This document shows, piece after piece, positions 11,401-22,959 of a stretch of DNA of 64,000 bases; within the stretch, counting starts at the first letter, position 1, and every line of letters begins with the position of its first letter. The notes beneath the pieces are model-generated. The model ran no database searches and was not told where the DNA came from. It saw only the letters and a list, made by a program, of their open reading frames with translations. A program made the position numbers and the translations under genes. This stretch comes from Suillus spraguei (Eukaryota; Basidiomycota; Agaricomycetes; Boletales; Suillaceae), in assembly GCA_016800925.1 (NCBI GenBank), contig JABCPU010000040.1:1-64000 (forward strand), given 5' to 3'.

Positions 11401-12382
11401 ACCTGATGTTACCCCATGCTCAGTGTGACTTACGACTTCTAAACTTCGCTGCCATGCTGCTTTCGCTTTTGATTTATAGTCCAATGCCCACAGACACAGT
11501 CCGATACCAATGCGTGGGTCAGGGATGCAATGCGGGTTGAGTTGGAGAATTTGCTGGAATAGTTTGAGCGCTTGAGGATAACTCCTTCGAGCATAGAGAA
11601 TTCGAGCCTGATACCAAGATATCACCAACTACCTAGGATCAAATAGAAATAAACCTACTTTGCCGAGAAGTGCCACCACATTAGTGGGTTTCTCAGCCAG
11701 TACACCCTCAAAGGAGCGCATGGCATCATCCATAGACCTCGTCGCGAGTTGTTGTATCCCTGTAGAACGTAGTAAGCTAGTCAGAGGCTGGATGAAATGA
11801 GCACAGTACCTCGAGTCAAGAATGCCAACGTTCCGCCCACGCCCTCACCACCTTCTGCAGCAGCCCTCTCGCCAGTGTTGAGATACTGAGCAGCTTCGCG
11901 GTAATATTCTTCCTTTGGGCGCACATTCGTCAGTTTATCCTCGCCTACGACATGTCAGTGGCGCTTATAGCGGAAATTGACGGAGCTCACGAGCTTCTGA
12001 AAGCACCAACTTGGGAGCTTTTTGAGCATGAGCTATCTGGATATTTGCAAGAAGGGCGTATATTGGAGGAGAGGAAGCTGTCGTTCCGTTTGCTTGCAAT
12101 GCTGTGGATACATTCAGGAAAGTTACACGATGAACTTGAGCTAGGAGACACACATTCAATAGCTGAATGAGCTATTCTTTCTGCGGCTGCTAGGTATCCC
12201 CTTCGCCAATACTCGCCAGCCAACTTTGTCCACACAGACACTCTGCACTGGCCCTCCTTCAAAAGATCCAATACATCTTCTGGGTTCGGATCGAGGTTGT
12301 CAAGATCGATGGTGATGACTTCTTGTCCCCCAAGTTCGATGTCGATTGACCTCCCGCTGCCGACATATGTCACGTCTTCCAT
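8406..12382 (-). CDS. CTR9: CTR9, Paf1 complex TPR subunit
   Basis: CTR9 is the TPR scaffold of the nuclear Paf1 complex (with Paf1, Cdc73, Rtf1, Leo1), which travels with RNA polymerase II and supports H2B ubiquitination and H3K4 methylation. The ATG at 12382 opens with a family-like N-terminus (IDIELGGQEVITIDLDNLD ... DVLDLLKEG). Many TPR helices follow across about 9 exons (RRSYPQALKLFQQILQLNP; NNMGALQHMEGNLAEARALYEDSL; AEFYDKALLLDPLCAFAAQGLA). Then comes a long charged coiled coil (LRRQMERDK; EEHRRQAEKLAEERRKAREQ) and a basic/acidic tail. Splicing two small last introns (near 8592-8632 and 8455-8505) extends the tail to an acidic SDTDDEEMS end, with TGA at 8406-8408. No frame breaks were found. 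It is divergent from the HIT-finger gene, sharing a 209-bp promoter. Confidence 0.9.
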
Positions 12383-12591
12383 TCTTTGGAGTCTGTTTCA
12401 GTTATTAAGTCGAAGAACGGAATGAATGACGCTGCAGCTGCAGCTTAAGTGGTGGAGAGCCAAGCTGAATTCCAATGACGGTCCAAAACTCGACGGCAAA
12501 AACATCCGAGGCGCTGGATGGCAGTGGTCACGTGCCACGCGGTTATCGAATTCAAATACAGTCTCAAGTCCACTTTTTAGAAGTGACGACG
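12383..12591. promoter_or_regulatory. shared divergent promoter, CTR9 / HIT-finger gene
   Basis: Only 209 bases separate the two start codons, so the promoters must overlap. No clear TATA box is visible. An upstream in-frame ATG at 12475 could lengthen the HIT-finger protein by 39 residues, but the zinc finger starts right after 12592, which favours the later start. Confidence 0.55.
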
Positions 12592-13382
12592 ATGCCCCCT
12601 CGATCCCATAACCTATGCCATGTCTGTAACGAAGCCGAGTCAAAATATACATGCGCAAAATGCAGAGCAACCGTCTAGTATGTTCACTCCGCACGTTTCA
12701 AAGTGCTTACTCATATCGATGTTAATGTTCAGCTGCTCCGTTGGATGCTACAAACGCCATAAAGGTATAACCAAAACACACCCGAGATAGACCCCATCGA
12801 AAATGTCATCCCACAGAATCTTGCGGCTCTAGTGAAATTTCCACCGTAACTTGCGAAGGTACATTTCCTTGCTTCCTTGCTTCCTAGACTCTTACTTAAA
12901 CAGAGGGTTAGCAGCACCACCATCTACAGAAGAGACTCTCGACGATCCAAAGCCGCTACGCCCTCTTACTTCTCTTAATTGGCCCTACGTGCCCGAAGAA
13001 TCAGCATATCCGGACCCATTGAAACGTGATGACCCAAGGCCAATACAACTTCACCAATATGAAGCCATTGGTATGTCCGCTTAACGACCTTTCCTTCCTG
13101 CGTTCAACCTAGTTAGCTACTTCCGCTGCTGTGCGTCATGCCCTGGAGTCAAATCCTCGTCTACCAGAACTCCTCACTTCTATAGACAAACTAAGAGGTG
13201 CAGATAGAGAGGATGCCTTGCATCGCGCCCTTGGAGTTGACAACAGGCAGCTCAAGAACGACTTATTGGGACCTCAGGAATTGGACGAAGATACTAGGAT
13301 ACTGAGACAACTCGCAGAAGCCGTGGAAGCTGCCGTACGAGGAGGAAAGGAAGGAGTGCTGGGTCTCGACTGGGATGAATGA
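12592..13382 (+). CDS. HIT-type zinc-finger protein (ZNHIT3-like)
   Basis: The short first exon codes CHVC...CAKC. Splicing phase-correct introns (GTATGTTC...TTCAG at about 12677-12732; GTATAACC...CCACAG to about 12819; GTACATT...AACAGAG to about 12904; GTATGTCC...TAGTTAG to about 13114) joins the remaining ligands YCSVGCYKRHKESC. The result is a complete zf-HIT module (residues about 9-42) followed by an about 150-residue acidic helical tail ending GLDWDE. This matches the size and order of ZNHIT3-type proteins, which act as adaptors in box C/D snoRNP assembly and as nuclear-receptor cofactors; function here is by family only. The stop at 13382 is 105 bases from the convergent REX1 stop. Confidence 0.8.
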
Positions 13383-13487
13383 TCAACAAAATTAAGCTAC
13401 GAAATATGCTGAAGTAGATGCATGCACAAGGAAAAACCGCCGAGAGACAGCAACAAGATGCAAGTGTGACAAACCCATATCTTGCAT

Positions 13488-15779
13488 TCACTTGACTCCC
13501 AAAAACAACAATCCCCTCTTTGCCTTCTCAACTTCCTCCTCTAGTTCCCGCCCATCACTAGCTGTCCACCAATCTGCCTTGTCGATGTCTTCAGCCTTTT
13601 TCCCAGTCCTGATAGCAGACTCGAAGGCAGATTTCCTGGCATTTAGGCTGGCCATTCGTCGGGGGTCTGAGTGGCCGGTAAAGATGATCAATGCAGTTCG
13701 TGCAGGCAGAGCTGCGTAGAGGGTGACCAGCTGGTTGTTAAGGGTTGCTTGGGCGTTGGCGAGAACGATGGGCGATGGTTCGGCTGGGGCAACGACTGGG
13801 GTCTCTGCAGCAGTCGCCTTTGGTGTTAGCCCTACAAATCGTGAGTAGACAGAATGGAATGAGCAGTTATACGGTACTCACAACCCAGTGCATCTGCAAC
13901 ACCGGTAAACCGTCCAAATGCGAACTCGTGTGCTGGAATAGCTTGCAGCAGCCCTTCGAGCACTTCTTCGTCGCTGGTACACGGCACGTTCGAGCTGGCT
14001 TTCGATCCATGCATCACACCAGGGTTCCCATGGTCCACCACTACACTCCGTACAGACCCTGGTCCACCCCTCCCGCTTGCCCTCCCCATACGCTCATATA
14101 TACTCTCAAAATCAGTCTTATATTCTCCATAACTCGGGCCATATCTCAGTTTTGACCGCAGGAGGTCAATACACGCCCGCGCGTCCTCCTCCGGATCGTG
14201 TCCACTATCGCCCCGAGTTTGGATTTCACGATTCAGCCATTTTTTAGTGAGCCACGCAAGCCCCGGCTTCAAAGGCCGCCCGCGCGGATGATGGTATATG
14301 ACCGCGGTGTCGATACACCTCGGATGAGAGATCCGGAGGGCGCGGAGGTCAGATTCAAGCGAGTGTCCCACGAGAATGGACACCGGTCCATCTTTTGGTG
14401 CGAGGATAGGCATGAGCTGGGCCTGAACTTCAGCCACAGTTGTGGTGGCCGAGGCGAGCAAGGATTCAGTGATGCCTGACCATCTAAGAAAAACACGTTT
14501 CAGAATCTGGACCCGATCATGAGATGTTAGATTCTGCTTACTTAGTCATGTAGTCGATGACTGGCTTAGGAGGCTTAACGAGTTTGTCATACACGACTAT
14601 TCCGCTCTCGTAATCGATCATGCAAACGCGGGTAAGTTCCTTGCCATCCTCTGTCAAGCACTAGGGTTTGGTTTGAATTAGCGACCCTACACCCAGCTGT
14701 GTAGTCACGCACCATTTCACAGTCGATAGCGTATACCTTGGATTCTAGCTTATCTGCTGGAAGTAGTAACAGTGATTCTTCCGATACTTGTGGAGTTTCG
14801 ATCCAACCGGGTCCCTTTTCGAATACATCAGCCATGTACGAGGGAACCGGGTACTCGTTCTCTATCATCTCTTTCAACGTAAGCATGTACAATGCTGGCG
14901 TGCTATCGAAGGCACGTTGTGCTACACGAGGCCATTTTCAGTCTTGGCAAGAGCATCATAGATAACATACATACAGGCTCGTTGTGCTTGTCTCTTGGCT
15001 TTTTCTTGCGGTGTGACCTGACATTGGAAGAATTCGCTGAGAACGGAATACATCCGAGTTTGGTCGCCTGGGGCACGCGTTGGGCACGCATGACTGTATG
15101 TGGATGCGATGAAGGGAATGGGAGTGTGCGATTCTGCAGGAAGAGGAATTGAGAGTGGAATATTTGGATTAGCGGTAGCTGAAGTTGGCAGGGGTGGAAG
15201 AGCCAAGGTAGAAGGAAGAATTCCAGGTATGAGGAGTGCTACGACTTTTTCAATCGATCGGGGGTGCTGCACAGATGTCGGTCAAAAGTATGATCTAGAG
15301 ATGAAACTTGAAGACATACCTCGACCTTGACCCAGTTAGGCGGAGGTGCATCTGCGACTATATGCAACACCAAATCTCGAACGTCCTACAACAACACAGC
15401 GTCAATCCGTTCCAAACTCCTAGAAACAAGAAACTCACGTTTATATGAACAGCATCTTTTCTTTTTACAATCTCACCGTTCACGTACATGAATCTGGGCA
15501 TCAGTGCCTAAAACCAGGAAGAAACATATATCTCATTCAAAAAAGCTGTGGACGACAAAGGAAGGCACTAATAAGACACACATCGTGTTTGGCTTCGACC
15601 TTCTTGTTCTTTTTGGCCTTGCGTTTTTCCACGCGGGTCCATTCCCCTTCAACAGCATCATTATGACGATCATCCTCGCGTGCTGTGCTCGCGTGGATTA
15701 CCTGGTTAGGTGCTACCTTAGCTTTTTTATGTTTGGATGATTTTTGGGGAGACGATACGGAGTCTTGGGATCTTTTCAT
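13488..15779 (-). CDS. REX1: REX1-type DEDDh 3'-5' RNA exonuclease
   Basis: REX1 family enzymes trim 3' ends of 5S rRNA, tRNA precursors and other small RNAs in the nucleus. The ATG at 15779 begins a Lys-rich, nuclear-type N-terminus (KRSQDSVSSPQKSSKHKKAK). After several introns the exonuclease domain shows motif I YAIDCEM (about 14712-14739), YDKLVKP and VIDYMTKWSGIT, motif II ILVGHSLESDL (about 14370), DTAVIYHHPRGRPLKPGL, and motif III with the catalytic His and Asp in HDPEEDARAC (about 14185). All DEDDh residues are present. The C-terminal extension (LIIFTGHSDPRRM) is usual for fungal REX1. It appears intact and convergent with the HIT-finger gene. Confidence 0.85.
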
Positions 15780-17096
15780 TGTTGGACCAGTGTCTATGCA
15801 GACACAGTTTCATGAACCGGGGATTGGAATGTGATGAATGGGTTTGACAATCGTTGAGCACGCGTTTGATGCATGCCTTCCATATTTGATAAGAAATGGG
15901 GGTCGCGTATCCTTATATAGTTTATGACCACGACCCCTAATTGTCGCGGGGTCCTTGAGGGGAAAACAACAAAGTAGTACATGTGACTACTGTATAACAG
16001 TTAATAATACAAAGAACGTCGACTGCGCAGTAGAGTAGGGTATCATGCAGCGAGAAAGCAACAATAACATGAGAGTGCACGGGCGAGAGAGACAGTGCGA
16101 ACGGAGAAGTGATGTGCCAAGCAGTGTAATTGCCGGGAAATTTGTAACATGCGTTTGGCCTGCATGTATGTGATTGCAAGATGAAAGGAACGTTCAACGA
16201 AGGGATTCACATAACATTGGCGGAATACTGACACAACGTCATAGCAATCGAAGGTGAGATGACAAAGACAAAGAAGAAACCAAAATACTTAATGATCACG
16301 CGGCCCATCGAGTTATTCTGGATCACAATATTAACACGCGCGCGCGAGACGCTGAGTAACGACGCAGACAAAGATGTTGAGTCGGTGTTGGTATTAGATC
16401 TGTGCTGATTTTTTTTCCTTTTCCTATGATAGAACCAGAACTCACCTAGCAATGGAAATCAAAGGACTCACGTTAAAATATTGATAAGATGATGCGTACA
16501 CGTGCGAGATAAATAGATCAAGCAGTCCATGTCAATGACCACGCCAAGGTGATTAGACCCGGTAGGCGGCCTCATCCTAGAGTAAGGGCTTGTACAGCCA
16601 GATTTTTGAGCTGTGTCACTCAGTAGTGCCACTCGAATTTCAAGGATCATCATCATCTGATCAGTGTACTCGTTGCTTTATTTAGCGCATTGTAACCGCG
16701 TGTGGTTGGTCGAATACCCTCTGTCATTAATTTGCAGCATGACTGACCTTTGCACGAGTCAACCACGAGGCTGAAGCAAGTTGAAGACGATAAATCTAAC
16801 GAGACTCAAGAGACCGCGATCGATAACAATGTTATGTAATGTGATGCGTGTAGCGGTGCCACGGACCCTCAGGTAAGGGGGTTTCTTAACCGAGACCAAG
16901 ATAACCCCACATTATCGAGTGGGAACAAGGTTGTCGTAACTTTATTAAGCGTGTGCTGCTAAGATAAACTTGCACAGCCCCGCACCGCGCTGCAGGTGGA
17001 ACAAGTTTTCCGTCTCCCTGTGAAACAGACTCACACAAGCTAGTCTTGTATTTAAATCCTTTCTCTTTTATCGATCAAGCATATCCTAATTCCATC
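15780..17096. other. intergenic, no gene seen
   Basis: The 1.3 kb upstream of both REX1 (minus) and the aspartic protease (plus) holds only short frames without recognisable motifs. A TTTAAAT TATA-like stretch at about 17051 lies 46 bases before the protease ATG. Confidence 0.4.
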
Positions 17097-18768
17097 ATGA
17101 TTTACCTACCTCAACTTGTAGTTGTCGCACTCCTTCCAATCGCTCTTGCTGCTCCCCAGCCGGATGCAGGTGTTATCCATGTCCCAATCGTCAAGCGTAG
17201 TCAAACAGACAGAGTCGCAAACTTACCAAAGGCCGTCGAAGCATTGCGGACCAAATATGGTTATCAGCATACAAATGCTAAGCGAGGAAACACTGCTACA
17301 GTGCCAATCACAGATGAGGTATACATTAATATTCAGGATCCTATTTGATTTGTGGAATAACATTATTATTAGGAAAACGATTCCAGTTACTCCGCTATTG
17401 TGAGCATTGGGACTCCGTAAGTTACAATGTCGAAACAATATTCACGAATATTCATTATCTTCAAGGCCGCAGAGCTTCGATGTCGTTCTCGACACCGGTT
17501 CTTCCGACCTTTGGGTTGCAACATCTTCATGTACTTATTGCGAATCACCAAACTCATGTACCAATTGTGCATCAACTCAATTTACTACCTCCAAATCCTC
17601 AACATTCCGGTCATCAGGCTCTTCTTTGCAGATCACTTATGGCTCAGGAGCGGTCGAAGGGGATCCCGCCCAAGATACTGTCACCTTCGGTGGCTTCACC
17701 GTCAATCAGCAAGAACTCCGTACGTCTCTCTCAAGTTGGGTTAGATCCATACTTATTTTTGGTCGCAGTGGCTGTTTCTGAAATTACATCTGGCTTGCTT
17801 GATGGTGTTCTCTCGGGTATTATGGGTCTTGGCTTCAATACCATTTCTGCCCTCAATGCCACCCCATTTTGGCAAGCCCTCTATAATGCCAACCAGCTCT
17901 CGCAACCCTTGTTCTCTTTTTACCTTGAACGCTATATCAATGATGCTAGTATGAACACTGCCCCAGGCGGTACTCTCACTCTCGGTGGAACAAACTCGAG
18001 TTTGTACCAGGGCTCCATCGAGTACTTGAGCCTAGCTGGTTCGCCATCATATTGGTTGCTCAATGTTAACTGTTAGCTCCTTCACTTTGTTATATCGTCA
18101 GCCTACTAACCGGTCACCAATTTGCAGCGCTCTCTGTGCAAGGAAAGACAGTCAGCGTCGGATCCAGCTCTCTTGCTGCTATCGACACAGGCACTACCCT
18201 CATTGCTGCACCCTCCGCCGTTACCACAGATATCTGGGCTGCAGTTCCAGGCTCCATCGCGCTTACTGGAGAATATGCAGGCCTATATGCGTTCGTTAGT
18301 ATTATTTGTACATCGCAGGACACACAAAAGGCTCATCCATTTTTAGCTTGTTCTACTAGCGTCACGGTCACTATATCTTTTGGCGGTTCCGCCTGGACGA
18401 TCGACCCTGCCGACATGAACATCGGCTCTGTCTCCAGTTCCGTCTCGGGTACTACGAGTGAGATGTGCGCTGGTGGTATCTTTGACATCGGTACCAGCAT
18501 TGGCAGTGGCTCTGACGTGCCCACTTGGGTCGTCGGTGATACGTTCCTTAAGAATGTGTACTCCGTCTTCCGTGCTGACCCCGCTGCTGTTGGTTTTGCA
18601 CAGCTTTCCGGTGGCGCGAGCACTACGACAACCGGCTCTTCCACCTCTAGTTCGACAGCTACCTCAAGTAGCAACCCCCTCGTCGGCGCTGCATCTACTA
18701 ACATGAACATTGCTATCCCACTCACCCTCCTTGCGTCTGTGGCGGCCTTCTTTACCCTCCTGCTCTAA
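17097..18768 (+). CDS. secreted pepsin-like aspartic protease, probably GPI-anchored
   Basis: A family A1 endopeptidase. The ATG at 17097 begins a signal peptide (IYLPQLVVVALLPIALAAP) and a propeptide. Introns at about 17318-17373, 17418-17465 and 17719-17766 give [27 protein letters not shown] with the first catalytic Asp at 17491. The flap region has ITYGSGAVEGD. After an intron at 18075-18127 the second catalytic motif AAIDTGTTL follows (Asp at 18184). WVVGDTFLKNVYSVF is the conserved C-terminal strand. The tail is Ser/Thr-rich and ends in a hydrophobic segment (IPLTLLASVAAFFTLLL), as in GPI-anchored yapsin-like proteases. The 18290-18350 stretch is open without splicing, so its exon structure is uncertain. 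No defects were seen. Confidence 0.88.
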
Positions 18769-19079
18769 AGAAAGAGCTTACTTATCACCCGCACTGTGCT
18801 ACCCACGCCTATTATTATGACACTATACGGAGCCTTAGTGCTTACCCAACTCGGATACTCATGCGCATTTGTAGACTGACACTTAGAGTCTGTTGTCTGG
18901 ATATTGCCACGTATTTATCACTACACTGTTACTTCTTATCATTGATTTAGGTTTTATTTAGGTAGGTTGTAATTATTTTGGCGGTATACTATATCATGAT
19001 ACTGGGTAACTTGCATGCAATGCATGATATTTCTAGTCGTCGGACATTCCTCATGATCAACGGATGTCATGGTATTTAA

Positions 19080-19260
19080 TTCGTCTCCAAGTACCAGCTC
19101 CAGGTTTATGACAGGAATTCTGCACATATGGCGGTTGCAGGTATTTGATTCTCCTCTACCAGCTCAAGGTTCATGACAGGAAGCTTGCACATATAACGGT
19201 TGCTGGCACGACCAATAGATGTGGAGGTATTTGATTCGTCTACCGTTAACTCAGCGCAAC
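19080..19260. repeat. degenerate tandem repeat, unit about 70 bp
   Basis: GGTATTTrATTCktCT...ACCAGCTCmAGGTTyATGACAGGAA.yyTGCACATAT.rCGGTTGC recurs at about 19070, 19138 and in part at 19225. The copies differ by scattered substitutions. Confidence 0.55.
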
Positions 19261-19620
19261 TTGTGCACATGTGCAGTCGCTGATTATTCCTCGCGATCAG
19301 CGGATTTTAAGGCCTTGTATGCACATTATTGGATGCTGCTGGTTACCGGTTATTCCTCATGCGTACGATCAACGGATGGAGATCCGTCTCTAGCAGCTCA
19401 CTGGCAGCACTGTATGATGGTAGGTAACTGCCGAGTCCATGCATCGATATCATGCATGTCGTATTCTTCGCGCGCCGATGCCTTGAGGCATATTCCGTGA
19501 TTCGTTTCCATTTGATTCATCAAGTTCTGTTCATGATCGGAAGACAGTTCATTCCTCTATAATTAGGACTGGGGGTTCGAATTCTACCCCAGTTCTACAC
19601 GATGACAGCGGATTGATCGA

Positions 19621-19650
19621 ATGTATGTATGTTTGTATGTGTGTATGTAT
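19621..19650. repeat. TATG-type microsatellite
   Basis: An ATGTATGTATGTTTGTATGTGTGTATGTAT run, imperfect tetranucleotide repeat of about 30 bases. Confidence 0.8.
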
Positions 19651-22600
19651 TCAATGCACTGACCACCTTCAATTAATTAAGATTAATTATAGCAGCATAT
19701 CTGTACAGGTACCTCACACTGAGTCAGAGTACTCTCTGGCAGTCTCTTACACTTTTACAGTCTATTGAACAGTCAGTCAGAGGACAATCGTGCATATGAT
19801 CAAAGAGTTCCGGCGGCACGGCGTCTATACCATCAAGCCATCATTATCAATGATCATCCGACATCATGATTGTGGAGAACAAAATGACATCGAACGACCT
19901 TCGCGAACCTCTTGTTATCTTTAACGGTCTTGAAAATTTAAGCCATTCGGAAATTGACGACTTCAATCCATCAGGAACGACCGACATGCGCATTATGATA
20001 CGTATGTAGGGTTTTGATAGCAGGATGTATGTAATTCCTATACCACATAAGTAGATACCGTGCGTAGAGATATAGAATTTCGTAATTCAATTGCGCACTC
20101 AGCGCAAGAAGTCAAGGACTCCTGACCAAATTCAAAATTCCCGAGGCAATAGGAAGCAAACGTCCCTGAAGTTCAGAAGTAATCGGGGACCGGCAAACGC
20201 AGATCAATGGATGTATATCAATGACAATAAGCCACAAGTTTGCAATTGGCATACTTCCCGCGAAGAGACATTGGAAATGTCCCCCACATAGCATGTGGTC
20301 AAAAGATTTAAAAGACAACAAAGAATTCGAACCTGGGCTCCACTCATATTGTATTTCCGAGCGAGATCAAAACAGCCTAACAAGCACGGTACGAGATGGG
20401 AAACGTGCGACACCTAACGCTTTGAGGTGTGGAATTGCCACTGTGAGAGTTGATGTCAGTGGTCATGTCAGGGTAAATACTGAGCAGGGGTTTCAGCGGG
20501 GCAAAACCCGGGGTTGATGATCTTATCTATCGCTGGTTCGGAGAAAACGATTGGTTTGAGTGCTCACGTATCGTAGGCTCTATTCGTGACGGTGACTCAG
20601 TCCCGATTAATGTCACCGGAACCGGAACCGAAAGTATCACAATTGAAGAGGATGAAAAGGACATGGTGCGAGGTGGTATTTAGTGTGTGCACGGCTCCGA
20701 ATGATATAGGTACTGCCCGTCGTGCGAGCTTGATAACAAGCGGCGATACGGTTGTGATTGCGGCATTGCACTAATCGACTTCAGGACGAAGATACACGAG
20801 GTGCGCTAAAATGTAGTGCGGGCAGAAACACAGATGCGATGGATGCCGTATCTGTGCTGATTCGCGGCCCTAGATGTGTACAGGCGAGGATAATGTGGTT
20901 GGTTGTTTAAATGCTAAAGAAATGGGGATATTGAGTTTGCATCAAAGCGAGGACTTGAAAGTGATAGAAATTACGTACAACATACGGACAGGTCCTCCGC
21001 AAGATAAGACACTTGCGCTGTGCACTCGAAGCTCATGTCACAAAGAAGATGGACAGGGTGAGCAGGTTGGGGATTTGAGATAAAAAATTTCGAGGCAGTG
21101 CATACCTTGATCCTCACTGTGAACGACGGGGGGACAGAAAAATAGTTTCTCGTTAACAGGCAAACGGGCGCAGATGAGATGGAAATGAAAGACAGGTCTG
21201 CTTAAGTATGGTCAAACCTCGAGCGCTCTCTACATCTCATATAGTAGTGAAGCATGACCACGATCAATCCAACCACCCTAGTCAGCCATGCAAAGACTCG
21301 AGATCTTGTTGACGTCATCAGGGAAGTGGATAAGCCGGGAAAAGTTACCCGCGATCATAACTTGCTCATAACAGCATCGGTCATGAAGAGCGAGATGACC
21401 ATGGTATGACAGAGCGGGGGTGAAGCTACACCATCAAACTTTAGCTTGAGTGGGTCTGGCACAACTCCAAACTTGATGCAAGCTGATCCAATAGCATCCT
21501 GCACTGGACTGTGGCACACTAAGTGTCCCAACAATTATTGTAAAGCCAGTACCTTTGATGGCTGATGTATCACGGGCAGTGTAGTAAATTATGCTCGCAG
21601 CAATTGAATATGATCGAAGAGGAAAGCTACCGATCAATAGGCGTTTGATGTGAAGCGCGCAAGATCAAGCATGAACATACTGATAAGGCATGTCAACCAA
21701 TATTAATGGTATGAAGTCTGCTTTCTTTGGGAGCCGCAGGCAGGAGAATATCCTGTAGACAAATGACACGCAGATTACATTGGCGCAGCCTCCGGTACAT
21801 CATGAAATCAAGTGGCTGTTGGCTTGATCTTGATAGTTAGCCTAAATTCGGGACGAACAAGAACGTTTCAATGTGCTATTGGTCACAGGTAAGCTTTCAA
21901 AGCAACGCAACATTCCGTTTTGTTGCGAACTGAGAAGATGAGAAAACCGATGAACACGATATTAACGAAGTGACCTGAAAGATGTAATAGAGAAGGAGAT
22001 ATTAGAGTGCCGTAAGATGGATTGTCTGCACAGATGTTTTAGCGCCACCAGTCCGATACGAAGGGAGGTCAAAGTTTCTCAGGATGAGTTTATGCAGGGA
22101 CGGTTGTCTGAATCGTCCCAAAAACGTAGGTTGTTACCCATTCCGCGGATATGATTAGAAACAACGTGGCGAAGATGGTTGGCCCTGCTTCATTCCGTCG
22201 GATGACGAAAAACCAATCTGCCTTGATGGATTTTGATAGCCAGAAGTCAGATAATAGGTTCGCGCGACTCGTCACGCTTGTTTGCGAGAGGAGATGAAAT
22301 TTAGTATTGACGCATTGTTTAAACACTGTGCGTACCTATACTCAGTGAAGTTCATACTGTACTGTCTGAATGCCGGATGACGTTGACCCTGTAAGCCAGA
22401 ACACAGCATAATTAATAGTAGGAACCTTTACTTACCAAGATCTAATAGTATTAGCTGCAGGAGGTCATTCGATGACGGACACGGGATAGGAAGACCGATG
22501 TGAGATTTGACCAGCGGACGATCCTAATAGAAACAAACAGCCACCAAAGACCGCCCAAGCACATGCATCGAGCTTTGTCAAGTCGAAACCTCGGAAGTTG

Positions 22601-22959
22601 CCTGGATCTCCGGCGGAACTAACCAGTCAAAGTTTGTCCGACATCACGCGGGCTCTGTACTATCTGATCAACCAGACAAGTCACGGCTGCAGGAACTATT
22701 TGAGCACACACTGTTCATGTGTTCACAGTAAATTATTTCTGACTAGTTCTCGTCAGCGCCCCCTACTAGGTCTCCCTTGTTTACTTCATGCCTGGAGTGC
22801 TCATACTCCCTCTCTTTCTTCATCTTTAGCGTCTCTCGAGGTCACATCCCGGCGGCTCCTTAGTATGTTAATCTTTTCCATCGCCGTACTCCGCAGCCCG
22901 TTGATTTCACCCCATTAGTTTCACTCTCATTCGTTGTATATTTAGTATCCGTTCCCATA

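Larger units (their letters stand above)
18769..22959. other. 4.2-kb region with no confident gene
   Basis: It holds a degenerate tandem repeat (19.08-19.26 kb) and a TATG microsatellite (19.62 kb). On the minus strand at 21.43-22.33 kb hydrophobic stretches (FVYRIFSCLRL; SYSIAASIIYYTARD; IFATLFLIISAEWVTTYVF) resemble fragments of a fungal multi-TM protein, but no continuous model can be built. 22.6-22.96 kb is the likely promoter of the next gene. Confidence 0.35.

Noticed and set aside
19561..19605. tRNA-like B-box (GGGGGTTCGAATTC) suggesting a tRNA gene or SINE.
   Set aside because: The presumed T-stem would enclose a 12-base loop instead of seven. No A-box, anticodon arm or acceptor stem fits upstream.
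21430..22330. Minus-strand hydrophobic frames resembling a DUF6534-type multi-TM protein.
   Set aside because: Only isolated short segments look right. Frames change without usable splice sites and no conserved family motif was seen, so I left it in the gap description.
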